A stretch of DNA of 11,839 nt from CAZTJA01 sp964613745. GTDB lineage: Bacteria; Desulfobacterota; Desulfomonilia; Desulfomonilales; Desulfomonilaceae. Below are positions 5,207 through 11,839 of the stretch, piece after piece (within the stretch, counting starts at the first letter, position 1; the number at the start of each line of letters is the position of its first letter). A program made the position numbers and the translations under genes. The DNA lies in NCBI GenBank assembly GCA_964613745.1, contig CAZTJA010000096.1:1-11839 (forward strand), given 5' to 3'. The notes under the pieces were generated by a model. That model saw only the letters and a program-made list of their open reading frames with translations, did no database searches and was not told the origin of the DNA.

Positions 5207-6700
5207 TCAAGAAACCTCAAGAACTTTAAAGCGCAGCTTTCCTAAGAATTCTAATACATTGAGATGTTTGTCCACATCACCGTACATGAGCGTTATATAG
5301 GTTGAAGGCAGGTGCATTTTCCCTGTCAACGGATCTCCTGTAAACCATTGATTTCCGGCCCAGTATGCAACCCAGGCATGATACAGGAATCCGTCGTCCC
5401 CGTGAACCAGGCCGACGGCCATCTTTGAGGGTAGACCAACCGCACGGGCCAGAGATACCGCCAATACTGCATGTTCGTTGCAGTCCCCCTGTCGTGAATG
5501 GAGTACTGAATACGCGTCAGGAACTGCCGGGGTGGGCACTTTTTTAATGTTTTTGAAAACCCAATCGTTTATCAGTCGAGCAGCCTTCAGAGGGTCCTTT
5601 TCATTCCCGATTATGGTTCTCGCCATTTTGATGATCTCGGCATTGTCGCTCCGGATGAATCGGGAAGGGGCAAGGAAATCGGCCATGTCTTTGCCGGTAT
5701 AAGGCAATTCGAATGTTGGTTGTGGAATCTGTTCCGAGCGAATTGTGATTTCCTCATTATTCGTCGTTTGTCGAAAACCATCGGATGGGAATGATGACGG
5801 ATTTCCGCCGATTATTTTCATTCGCAAGAGCTTTAGGTCCGGTGATTCCGGTATCATTCCCTCAACCGGAACAGCGGTAAGGCCGATCATCTCCGGGAGA
5901 TCACGTGTGAGTCTCATTTCTCGTGCAATCTCGGCCTGATCCGATCTAGTGACGGTTATATTCAGAGGCATGCGTCCCTTGAGAAGTCGCCCTTCTGAAT
6001 CTATCCACATGACCACATCGATTGATCTGAAGATTGCTCTTACCCTCCAAGCTTCAATCTTTTGGCCTAAGATTTCCAAATCGGTTTTTTCGAGGACTTG
6101 AACCTGGGCATCCCACTTATTGCCGTCCATGGGATCGAAGAGTGGAAGCTTGATGTCGTCTCCTACCTTTAAACCGGTCAGAGGAACGGGTAATCCAAGG
6201 GACCTTGATATGCGCGGGACCTCGTGAAGTTTTAGGCGCTTAGTACCGCCCCCCTGAAAAGATGGGATCTGGAACACAAGATCTCGGCCTTCAATTTGGC
6301 CCCTCTGCTCGAAAGAAATAAGACCTGAAGAAACTTTCGTATGAAAAGAAATGAGCCGAAATGCGTCGTCAACATGTGATTCGTTCACAATCTTGATTGG
6401 CTTTATTTGACCCTGAATGTTGAGGGAGATATTGAGATCGTCTCTAATGAGCCAATAATTTTCTTTTCTGAACTGCCTTGACCGACCGAAACCCGCATAT
6501 GCTCCCCCAATGCGTAAGAGGAACCAGTCGTCGGATTCCACGCTGGAAAACTTGAGTCCATCTCCCGGATCATCTGCAGTTGTCGCACTGAACTGATCCT
6601 TTATCAAAATTCCAAAGAGCAACAGCCAAAAACCGAAAAACAATATTGTTACTGATGCACGGAATCGCTTTTTCGGCGACTCCGATCTTGTTTGTGTCAT
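5207..6700 (-). CDS. Membrane-anchored transglutaminase-like protein
   Basis: A 497-residue protein with an N-terminal membrane anchor (about residues 17-34, after a basic stretch KKRFR) and a large extracytoplasmic part. Residues 50-340 form an unassigned, mostly beta-rich region. The transglutaminase-like core follows (about 350-460): RQGDCNEHAVLAVSLARAVGLP with catalytic Cys407, YHAWVAYW with His441 and FTGDP with Asp456, the complete Cys-His-Asp triad. Bacterial members are usually cysteine proteases or amidases rather than true crosslinkers. The start is ATG 6698-6700; a TTG one codon earlier is also possible. The ATG overlaps the stop of the PHP gene by one base (TGATG), and GGAA lies five bases upstream, so translation is coupled. 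It is followed at four bases by the ABC ATPase. Topology suggests action in the periplasm on an envelope substrate; the target is unknown. Confidence 0.87.
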   Translation of the reverse strand: MTQTRSESPKKRFRASVTILFFGFWLLLFGILIKDQFSATTADDPGDGLKFSSVESDDWFLLRIGGAYAGFGRSRQFRKENYWLIRDDLNISLNIQGQIKPIKIVNESHVDDAFRLISFHTKVSSGLISFEQRGQIEGRDLVFQIPSFQGGGTKRLKLHEVPRISRSLGLPVPLTGLKVGDDIKLPLFDPMDGNKWDAQVQVLEKTDLEILGQKIEAWRVRAIFRSIDVVMWIDSEGRLLKGRMPLNITVTRSDQAEIAREMRLTRDLPEMIGLTAVPVEGMIPESPDLKLLRMKIIGGNPSSFPSDGFRQTTNNEEITIRSEQIPQPTFELPYTGKDMADFLAPSRFIRSDNAEIIKMARTIIGNEKDPLKAARLINDWVFKNIKKVPTPAVPDAYSVLHSRQGDCNEHAVLAVSLARAVGLPSKMAVGLVHGDDGFLYHAWVAYWAGNQWFTGDPLTGKMHLPSTYITLMYGDVDKHLNVLEFLGKLRFKVLEVS

Positions 6701-7362
6701 CAAGATTCCGATTTTGCTCTCATTTTTTCTAAAAGCGTCCTGTTATTTTCAAAGACTTCCATCGCTTGTTCATGGGTTAGCCCCGCTCCCTGCAAAACCG
6801 TGTTTGCCATTACATCCGTAATGAGGTTCTCAGGGGCGTGAGTGTCCGTTGAGATTACAAGGCGCGCTCCCAATTGAATGGCTTTTTTCGCTACATGACC
6901 GTTGGTGAGGCTGTGGCCCGATCGAGACGTTATTTCCAGAAACACGCCGCGTTGCGCCGCCAGAAGGACATCGTCGTCGGTTATAAGTCCGGGATGCGCA
7001 AGAATGTCCGGGCCTGCTGATATTGCAGCTCGGTTCGTTCCAACCTCCACCGGTTCAACCGGGGATTCTCCGTGTACTATGACCAATTTGGCACCTAGAT
7101 TTCGAGCTTTTAATACAAGCTCGCCTATTTGATCCTTTGGAGCATGAGTTATTTCCACTCCGGGTATTACATACACTTTCTGATAGGAATTAAGCTCTCG
7201 AGCTACCCTTACAAGAGAATCCAGCACAGATTCGAGGTTCGATGAGTCTACGTGATCTGCGAGACCTATGGCTTCGTAACCGATCACACCGGCTCTGCGC
7301 ACCAACTCGCTTGGCACGAGAACACCGTCGCTGAAAAAAGTGTGTGTGTGGAAGTCTATCAC
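6700..7362 (-). CDS. PHP-domain metal-dependent phosphoesterase
   Basis: A 220-residue protein made of one PHP domain (polymerase and histidinol phosphatase superfamily), cytosolic. All metal-ligand motifs are present: DFHTHTFFSDG (His5, His7), ADH (Asp36, His37), PGVEITH (Glu70), VHGE (His97), AHPG (His123) and STDTH (Asp173, His175). Family members bind a trinuclear metal centre and hydrolyse phosphate esters or nucleotides; histidinol phosphatase is one possibility, but no histidine genes are near. The start is GTG 7360-7362, five bases after AGGAG (7368-7372), and the conserved first motif begins at residue 3, which fixes it. It heads the cluster with the transglutaminase, ABC ATPase and SIS isomerase genes; its stop codon overlaps the start of the transglutaminase gene. 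The 82-base gap upstream contains an AT-rich dyad (7393-7408). Confidence 0.9.
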   Translation of the reverse strand: MIDFHTHTFFSDGVLVPSELVRRAGVIGYEAIGLADHVDSSNLESVLDSLVRVARELNSYQKVYVIPGVEITHAPKDQIGELVLKARNLGAKLVIVHGESPVEPVEVGTNRAAISAGPDILAHPGLITDDDVLLAAQRGVFLEITSRSGHSLTNGHVAKKAIQLGARLVISTDTHAPENLITDVMANTVLQGAGLTHEQAMEVFENNRTLLEKMRAKSES

Positions 7363-7367
7363 GACAA

Positions 7368-7372
7368 CTCCT
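7368..7372 (-). promoter_or_regulatory. Ribosome binding site of the PHP gene
   Basis: AGGAG on the minus strand, five bases before the GTG at 7360-7362. It supports the non-ATG start of the first gene of the PHP cluster. Confidence 0.75.
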
Positions 7373-7392
7373 AAAGTTTTGCTCGGGCGAAA

Positions 7393-7408
7393 GATTTGAT
7401 TAAATCAA
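7393..7408. promoter_or_regulatory. AT-rich dyad upstream of the PHP gene
   Basis: TTGAT-TAA-ATCAA (7396-7408) and the overlapping GATTT-GATT-AAATC (7393-7406) sit in the 82-base gap between the heparinase-like gene and the PHP operon. Neither has a T-run or GC-rich stem, so an operator is likelier than a terminator. No convincing -35/-10 pair is recognisable around it, so the PHP cluster may instead be reached by transcription from upstream. Confidence 0.3.
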
Positions 7409-7444
7409 GAGTAGTATGGTTCTGGGCGTTTACTGATTCTATGC

Positions 7445-9607
7445 TTAGTTTTTTGTATCATTGTTCCCGAACTGTATTGCCCAATCTATAATCTGTTCGT
7501 TTGATGCGAATACAATTTTCTTAGTTTTGATCTTGGCACCGTATGAAGGTGAATACCAGCTATCGGCGATTGACCAATTGCCTTGAGTCTTCGCTGATAT
7601 GCGAGTAATAAGCCCTTCCTTTAATCTAAGAGTTACCTCTTCTGATTCTAAGCATGGTTCCAGACCTGGTGCAAGGTGGAGAAGAATGTTTTTTCTTTCC
7701 GGCCTGTTCAATTCGTCACGGATTTGGATTGCGTTCTCCGTTATGACGATACGTCTTGTGTGGGCAGCGCCGAATCCGTAGTGCACCCCTTGAAATTCCG
7801 TGTCGGAAATGAATTGTTCTTTGGAATGGGCATTGTCTTTGAGCCTGAATAATTCACCCGTTCCAGGAACAATAGGACTCTGTTCCATTCCGATAGGTTG
7901 CAGCGTATTGTGCATTCCCGTTGATCTAAACATATTCCTTGTCTCAGGAAAACTCGTATAACAATACGTTCCCGAGTCAACTATGATCCGCTTGCCGAAT
8001 GCAGAAAGCTCAAATGAAAGCTGATCATTGTGGGCGTGCCCTCCCCGACCATTCTGACCGTAAGGCCCGCAACGAATGTTGAGATACAAGGATTCCGAAC
8101 GAAAAATGTACAATCCGAAATCGGGAAAACCATAACTTGAAATTCCCTGAAGCAAGCCCCTGCCCTTCAACGGAGGCGATTTGGTCCCGTGATTCGCCGC
8201 TGAGACGTTCGAGTACTGACGCGAATTGCTTAACAAACATCCGACGAATTCTCCTTCCAGAGTGGTCGGAATGTGATCATCCAAGAAAAAACTATTGAAT
8301 GCGTCCCGCACTTCAGGCCGATTCAATGAATCCTCGACTTCCAGAGCGGTTCCACAATCCGATGCTTCATTCTGTAGGCTTATGTATGCCGGCGTGAACT
8401 TAACAAGTCTTCCAGAATCATTGTCTCCGATTTGAGGCATGGTTCCGTCAGGATGTTCCAGTAGTTCAAACGATTTCCCTATGGCCTCTACCCGGCTCAA
8501 GGCTTCTCTCTTCAGCGCATGGCCGTCGTGCTCTTCCAAGTTGGTCATGAGAGCGAGAGTAAAGATCACAATTTCAGATGAAAGGTAATGATAGGGAACG
8601 GAAGCTTCAAAATTCATTCCGTCATCAAAGAATTGACTTATGATCTCTGTTTGAAATTCGCTGAGACAGAATGATAGCCATTCCTTACGATTTGGAAATT
8701 CATCGGAATAGGCACATGAAAACACTACCCCTGCAATATCCGACAAATAATGATTTCCCCGAAAGTCATGAGCTATTTCCAAATTATTCATAATATGAGC
8801 GGCATGTTCGCGGACACTGCGAGCAAAAATGCTCATAAATTCCTTTGTGAACACAATATCGTGTGAGCGGAATATGTCGTATGCAATCAGCATGTTTATT
8901 ATTCGAATTCCAACTTCCATTGCACATGCCCAATTGACTCCGAAAGCCGGTGGATTAGAGGCAACGAAATCAAGCACTTGGTTTTGAAATTCCGTGACAT
9001 ATGACTCCGGCATCGACTCACAATATGAATGCGATTCATTCTTACTCGTGATTCCGTATGCGATTGCAAGCGCGGGAAGGTGCTGCATTCGAGCCAATTC
9101 CCAGGGTACTTTGATTTCTATTCCCGGTATGTGCCCGAACTTTACTTGACTGTAATGTTGAACAGGACACCACCTATAACCCGATATGAAGTCGCAATGC
9201 CAATCGATTGGAACGTATTCAGGAGTAATGAGGGATCTGATTCTCTGAGATTCGGCAATGTTCTCGTAGCTCATTGTGTGTTTCTGGGTAGTACACGAAC
9301 ATACCGGATTGGTATTGTGTTCGCATGTTGAGACAACCCAGCCCGACCCCAAGATATTGAACTGATGATTGAGAGTTTTTTGAGCCGAACTGATAACGCG
9401 ATTTGCCGATGCCGCCGAAATCCGGGCAGGAAAACTCCTGGTGAAGCACTTTATGTCAAATCCATTTATATCGGGCAGATATGTCCTACTATGGCGGGCT
9501 TTTCGCCTCTGCACTTGTGTTTGAATTTTTTTACTAATTTTACGAAGAATTTCGGTTGGAGGTAGAGAAGCTATTCTTGAGAGTATTCTTATTAAACTAT
9601 GAGACAA
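7445..9607 (-). CDS. Heparinase II/III family protein (polysaccharide lyase-like)
   Basis: A 720-residue member of the heparinase II/III family, an alpha/alpha-toroid followed by a beta-sandwich, known for cleaving uronic-acid polysaccharides by elimination. The toroid (about 60-440) shows KVPWELARMQHLPALAIAY (166-184), NPPAFGVNWACAMEVGIR (218-235), NNLEIAHDFRGNHYLSD (274-290, with Asn285-His286), FFDDGMNFEASVPYHYL (326-342, with Glu334, Tyr339, His340) and GDND (394-397). The sandwich (about 495-690) carries GRGGHAHNDQLSFE (520-533, His524 and His526) and VDSGTYCY (543-550). Those Asn/Tyr/His residues are candidates for catalysis. No signal peptide is seen, and some 15 cysteines argue against export; related cytosolic-looking members lie in exopolysaccharide clusters. 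The start TTG (9605-9607) has only a weak ribosome site and is uncertain, but the next Met is at residue 112. The gene follows the six-helix membrane protein at 21 bases. Confidence 0.88.
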   Translation of the reverse strand: MSHSLIRILSRIASLPPTEILRKISKKIQTQVQRRKARHSRTYLPDINGFDIKCFTRSFPARISAASANRVISSAQKTLNHQFNILGSGWVVSTCEHNTNPVCSCTTQKHTMSYENIAESQRIRSLITPEYVPIDWHCDFISGYRWCPVQHYSQVKFGHIPGIEIKVPWELARMQHLPALAIAYGITSKNESHSYCESMPESYVTEFQNQVLDFVASNPPAFGVNWACAMEVGIRIINMLIAYDIFRSHDIVFTKEFMSIFARSVREHAAHIMNNLEIAHDFRGNHYLSDIAGVVFSCAYSDEFPNRKEWLSFCLSEFQTEIISQFFDDGMNFEASVPYHYLSSEIVIFTLALMTNLEEHDGHALKREALSRVEAIGKSFELLEHPDGTMPQIGDNDSGRLVKFTPAYISLQNEASDCGTALEVEDSLNRPEVRDAFNSFFLDDHIPTTLEGEFVGCLLSNSRQYSNVSAANHGTKSPPLKGRGLLQGISSYGFPDFGLYIFRSESLYLNIRCGPYGQNGRGGHAHNDQLSFELSAFGKRIIVDSGTYCYTSFPETRNMFRSTGMHNTLQPIGMEQSPIVPGTGELFRLKDNAHSKEQFISDTEFQGVHYGFGAAHTRRIVITENAIQIRDELNRPERKNILLHLAPGLEPCLESEEVTLRLKEGLITRISAKTQGNWSIADSWYSPSYGAKIKTKKIVFASNEQIIDWAIQFGNNDTKN

Positions 9608-9628
9608 TTTTGAGATCCACGAGGTGAC

Positions 9629-11050
9629 TTAACGTTTGTAAGTGGATTGTTCCTGCAGTAACTGATTCGTCAAGATTTGCAGGTCGAAACCTTCTCGTCG
9701 TATGCGGATGTCGTAATAGAATATCACTGTCCCAGCGGCCCAGAAAATTCCGGAAATAATCTGTGCCCCATAACTCAGAAGTTGATCGAGAATAAGACCG
9801 GCATATTCCGGTAGTGCAAGAGATAAAAGCTTTCCGGGTACCTGAACTACAATTCCTACCGCAAGGCTGATCAACGAAAACACGGACATAAGGATCATGA
9901 AACGAGTAAAAGTATTTTTTGGAAACTCATCCTGAATCTTTCCGCTCAGAAGATCCCAACTTCGCTTTAGTGCTTCCAAATATCCCTCATCTTCTATTAC
10001 AACCACTTTGTCCATGAGCATGAGTTTCAGAATAAAATAAAAAGGAACCATGGCCAGCGCTATCCAAATAGGTACGGCCACGAAAGCGATCAGAAAGCCG
10101 GAATCCGTGATTGCTTTGAGGAGAAAATATACGGCCACTCCGGCAACACCACAAAGGATCAGGATTACCAGGGTTAGTCCAAATGCAACGAGTTGTGTAA
10201 GGACCAATTTAAAAATCTTTTTCCACGCGAACGAATAGCATTCTTTAATGGATGGCTCCTGCCCCAGATAGATGGAAGAAACACAGTACGTCATTGCCGC
10301 CTGTGAAAGGTTCATGAATACGGTGAAAACTACGACTATAAGCGGAACAAAAATGACTGCCAAGAGTATGATCATAGCAGTCGAATACTTAACCGACATC
10401 ATTGCCGCTCCGACTCCAAAGAAGACGACAAATGCAATAATTCCAACCGATAAAATTAAGCCCGCCAGCCATACCACAGCCATTATTCCGAGAAGTTTCA
10501 AGAAATACTTTTTGAAGATCTGAAACGTCCTATCCAACATCTCTCCGATGGACAATGGGTCCAGGGAGTACCGTGTTTCCACTTTATTGGCTTTTTCAGA
10601 CGGAGGCTTTAACACATCATTTTCAAGTGGTCTAATCTGTGGTTTAGACACTACCGGCGGTATCACCCGCTTTTCAGCTTGTTTGACCTCTTCTGGGTCA
10701 ATTGATCGTCTCTCGGTTTCTTGTATTGTGTCGGTGGGAATTATCGTTTCCGGATAAATCCGTGTTTCGGACAAGACCTGAGTTTCCTGGGCTCCTTCAA
10801 TCTCCGGAAGTGGCGGATTTACTGTAGTTTCAGCTCCAAGTTTGTGGAGTAGTCTCTTCAATCTGGAAGCATTTTTTGCATTCGCTTTTCTTGTAAGTGT
10901 CCATGGCAAAGATTCTATACGAGCGAGAATTTTGTCCGGCGGTGCGTTCTTCAGCGCGCGAGCGAGAGAAACGGCAAATTGCTTCGGATCAGCACCTGGC
11001 TTAAGCCTAACAAGTGTTACCTTATACTGGATTTCAGAATCCTGTTGCAT
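9629..11050 (-). CDS. Multi-pass membrane protein with bL12-C-terminal-like N-terminal domain
   Basis: A 473-residue protein with three parts. Residues 11-77 (VTLVRLKPGA... to LGAETTV) have the pattern of the ribosomal bL12 C-terminal domain: a strand, a helix, a helix ending in LPW in place of the GAP turn, and a last helix before GAE plus a strand. Residues 78-160 are a hydrophilic, Pro/Glu-rich linker. From LDPLSIGEMLDRTFQIFKKYF (163-183) a membrane domain follows with about six hydrophobic segments (roughly 185-212, 223-247, 281-311, 317-345, 383-405, 425-446), ending in YYDIRIRREGFDL (445-457). That opening and closing match the glycerophosphoryl-diester-phosphodiesterase-type membrane domain and its uncharacterised relatives. 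The ATG at 11048-11050 is chosen because AGGAG (11056-11060) stands five bases before it; a TTG seven codons earlier lacks one. Function is unknown. RDD proteins often neighbour this family, as here. Confidence 0.75.
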   Translation of the reverse strand: MQQDSEIQYKVTLVRLKPGADPKQFAVSLARALKNAPPDKILARIESLPWTLTRKANAKNASRLKRLLHKLGAETTVNPPLPEIEGAQETQVLSETRIYPETIIPTDTIQETERRSIDPEEVKQAEKRVIPPVVSKPQIRPLENDVLKPPSEKANKVETRYSLDPLSIGEMLDRTFQIFKKYFLKLLGIMAVVWLAGLILSVGIIAFVVFFGVGAAMMSVKYSTAMIILLAVIFVPLIVVVFTVFMNLSQAAMTYCVSSIYLGQEPSIKECYSFAWKKIFKLVLTQLVAFGLTLVILILCGVAGVAVYFLLKAITDSGFLIAFVAVPIWIALAMVPFYFILKLMLMDKVVVIEDEGYLEALKRSWDLLSGKIQDEFPKNTFTRFMILMSVFSLISLAVGIVVQVPGKLLSLALPEYAGLILDQLLSYGAQIISGIFWAAGTVIFYYDIRIRREGFDLQILTNQLLQEQSTYKR

Positions 11051-11055
11051 TGGAA

Positions 11056-11060
11056 CTCCT
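11056..11060 (-). promoter_or_regulatory. Ribosome binding site deciding the start of the multi-pass membrane protein
   Basis: AGGAG followed by five bases and ATG (11048-11050) on the minus strand. The in-frame TTG at 11069-11071 lies upstream of this site, so it is unlikely to be the start. Confidence 0.8.
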
Positions 11061-11194
11061 GGTGGTATCAACAGAGTAGGTGCTGCTTTTCACAAAACTT
11101 TTATAGAGTAATACTTTTTTTCTCCCACATCCCAGCAAAAAATGAGCAAAGATCGCAAAAGTCTGACGAAAATTGCCTTGTGCGAAAATATTCG

Positions 11195-11839
11195 TTAAAA
11201 GACGCGTTTATTCTGTAAATATGCAGCATGAATGAGCGCTAACGTCTTATCAGGATCATGCAGAGATATGCTTACCGCTGTTTTTGCGCTTAGATTGAAA
11301 AGAATGGAGGCAGCCAGACTGGATCGATATTCCGGGTCTAAATCGGACCTTCTCAATACATACTTGTTTAATAGACTGTAGTCGGCTGATTCTAGCAGCA
11401 GGGCAATTTTCTTGATTTCAGGATTCAATTCGAATTGTGCATTTTCCGGTCGGACATCAGCCGGCTTTTGAAACTTCTCCGCTGTGACGACCACCGTACC
11501 GGCAGCCATATCACCAAACCGGCGACCTTTGGGATCCAAGAACATGACAAGGAGTCCTAAGGGATAGAAATCTCCAATAATATCGATGAAGCGAAGAATG
11601 TTGCGAATGAGTGAATCCAAGAAGGTGATTGGTCTTCCGTCATTTCTCATCACGCGTATCGATTGAGTTTTCTTACCGGGGGTTGAACCACTCCAGAAGT
11701 ATTCGAACAGGATGAAATATCCAATGGATATTATGCCGTAAATGAGCAAACCAACGGCTGCCAACCACATTGCGGAATCGCTTTTCTTTACAAAAAAGAA
11801 ATCCGTTACGGAAGCCAACTTGCCCGTCACGAACAATAT
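11195..11839 (-). CDS. RDD family membrane protein, partial (N-terminus outside window)
   Basis: 214 codons of an RDD-family inner-membrane protein that stays open to the right edge. The N-terminal transmembrane segment with the Arg-Asp-Asp signature is therefore missing. Visible are a long hydrophobic segment (AMWLAAVGLLIYGIISIGYF), the cytosolic family loop STPGKKTQSIRVMRNDGRPI, RNILRFIDI, a third hydrophobic stretch (FYPLGLLVMFL) and the closing motif DPKGRRFGDMAAGTVVV. A hydrophilic tail of about 100 residues follows, helical in appearance and with no family I recognise; most RDD proteins end soon after the AGT motif. Some RDD proteins have been linked to ion transport, but the role of most is unknown. 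It precedes the multi-pass membrane protein by 144 bases, a gap with A/T-rich runs but no convincing promoter. Confidence 0.85.
   Translation of the reverse strand: MLFVTGKLASVTDFFFVKKSDSAMWLAAVGLLIYGIISIGYFILFEYFWSGSTPGKKTQSIRVMRNDGRPITFLDSLIRNILRFIDIIGDFYPLGLLVMFLDPKGRRFGDMAAGTVVVTAEKFQKPADVRPENAQFELNPEIKKIALLLESADYSLLNKYVLRRSDLDPEYRSSLAASILFNLSAKTAVSISLHDPDKTLALIHAAYLQNKRVF

Noticed and set aside
11051..11071. TTG start for the multi-pass membrane protein
   Set aside because: The clear AGGAG at 11056-11060 lies downstream of this TTG and is correctly spaced for the ATG at 11048-11050.
11051..11194. Promoter before the multi-pass membrane protein (TTGCTG and TATTAC)
   Set aside because: The spacing of 19 bases and the poor -10 match make it no better than chance in this A/T-rich gap.

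Overview
The window reads as chromosomal DNA of a Gram-negative, diderm bacterium. I infer Desulfobacterota (former Deltaproteobacteria, Desulfomonile-like), with low-to-moderate confidence and without any database search. The reasons are an exported protein whose signal peptide ends AFA before WEFT, as I remember from porins of sulfate-reducing relatives, a sugar-phosphate isomerase of the GmhA superfamily, a yggT/yggU pair and a ybaB-recR pair. Gene density is high and most genes lie on the minus strand. I found no tRNA, rRNA, CRISPR array, transposase or phage gene.

Left part (1-2668, all minus strand). The first 27 codons of an exported, probably outer-membrane protein run off the left edge. 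Its promoter has a perfect -35 box and a 12-base dyad inside the spacer, followed by a leader of about 170 nt. Upstream lies yggT-yggU (small membrane protein plus DUF167 protein), driven by a near-consensus sigma-70 promoter at 976-1003. About 340 bases without a gene follow (1004-1339), rich in inverted repeats, including a degenerate REP-like element and a 15-bp imperfect hairpin. A radical SAM protein with an N-terminal cobalamin-binding-like domain ends this block and is read divergently from ybaB.

Middle (2669-7362). ybaB and recR on the plus strand are abutted with no intergenic base and form the recombinational-repair module. They converge on a minus-strand cluster read in the order PHP phosphoesterase, transglutaminase-like protein, ABC ATPase, GmhA-like SIS isomerase. 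Within it, the first pair shares one base (stop/start overlap), the second is 4 bases apart and the third 37 bases apart, so co-transcription is very likely. No permease for the ATPase is visible.

Right part (7445-11839, minus strand). An RDD membrane protein (cut by the right edge), a six-helix membrane protein with a ribosomal bL12-C-terminal-like N-terminal domain, and a 720-residue heparinase II/III family protein are read in this order, the last two only 21 bases apart. The theme of the right two thirds is cell envelope and polysaccharide handling, but no glycosyltransferase or complete export system lies inside the window.

Nothing here is a clear new defence, mobile or signalling system. 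The items most worth checking are the bL12-like/membrane-protein fusion, the transglutaminase-ABC-isomerase operon, the structured gene-free stretch at 1056-1332 and the palindrome-bearing porin promoter.
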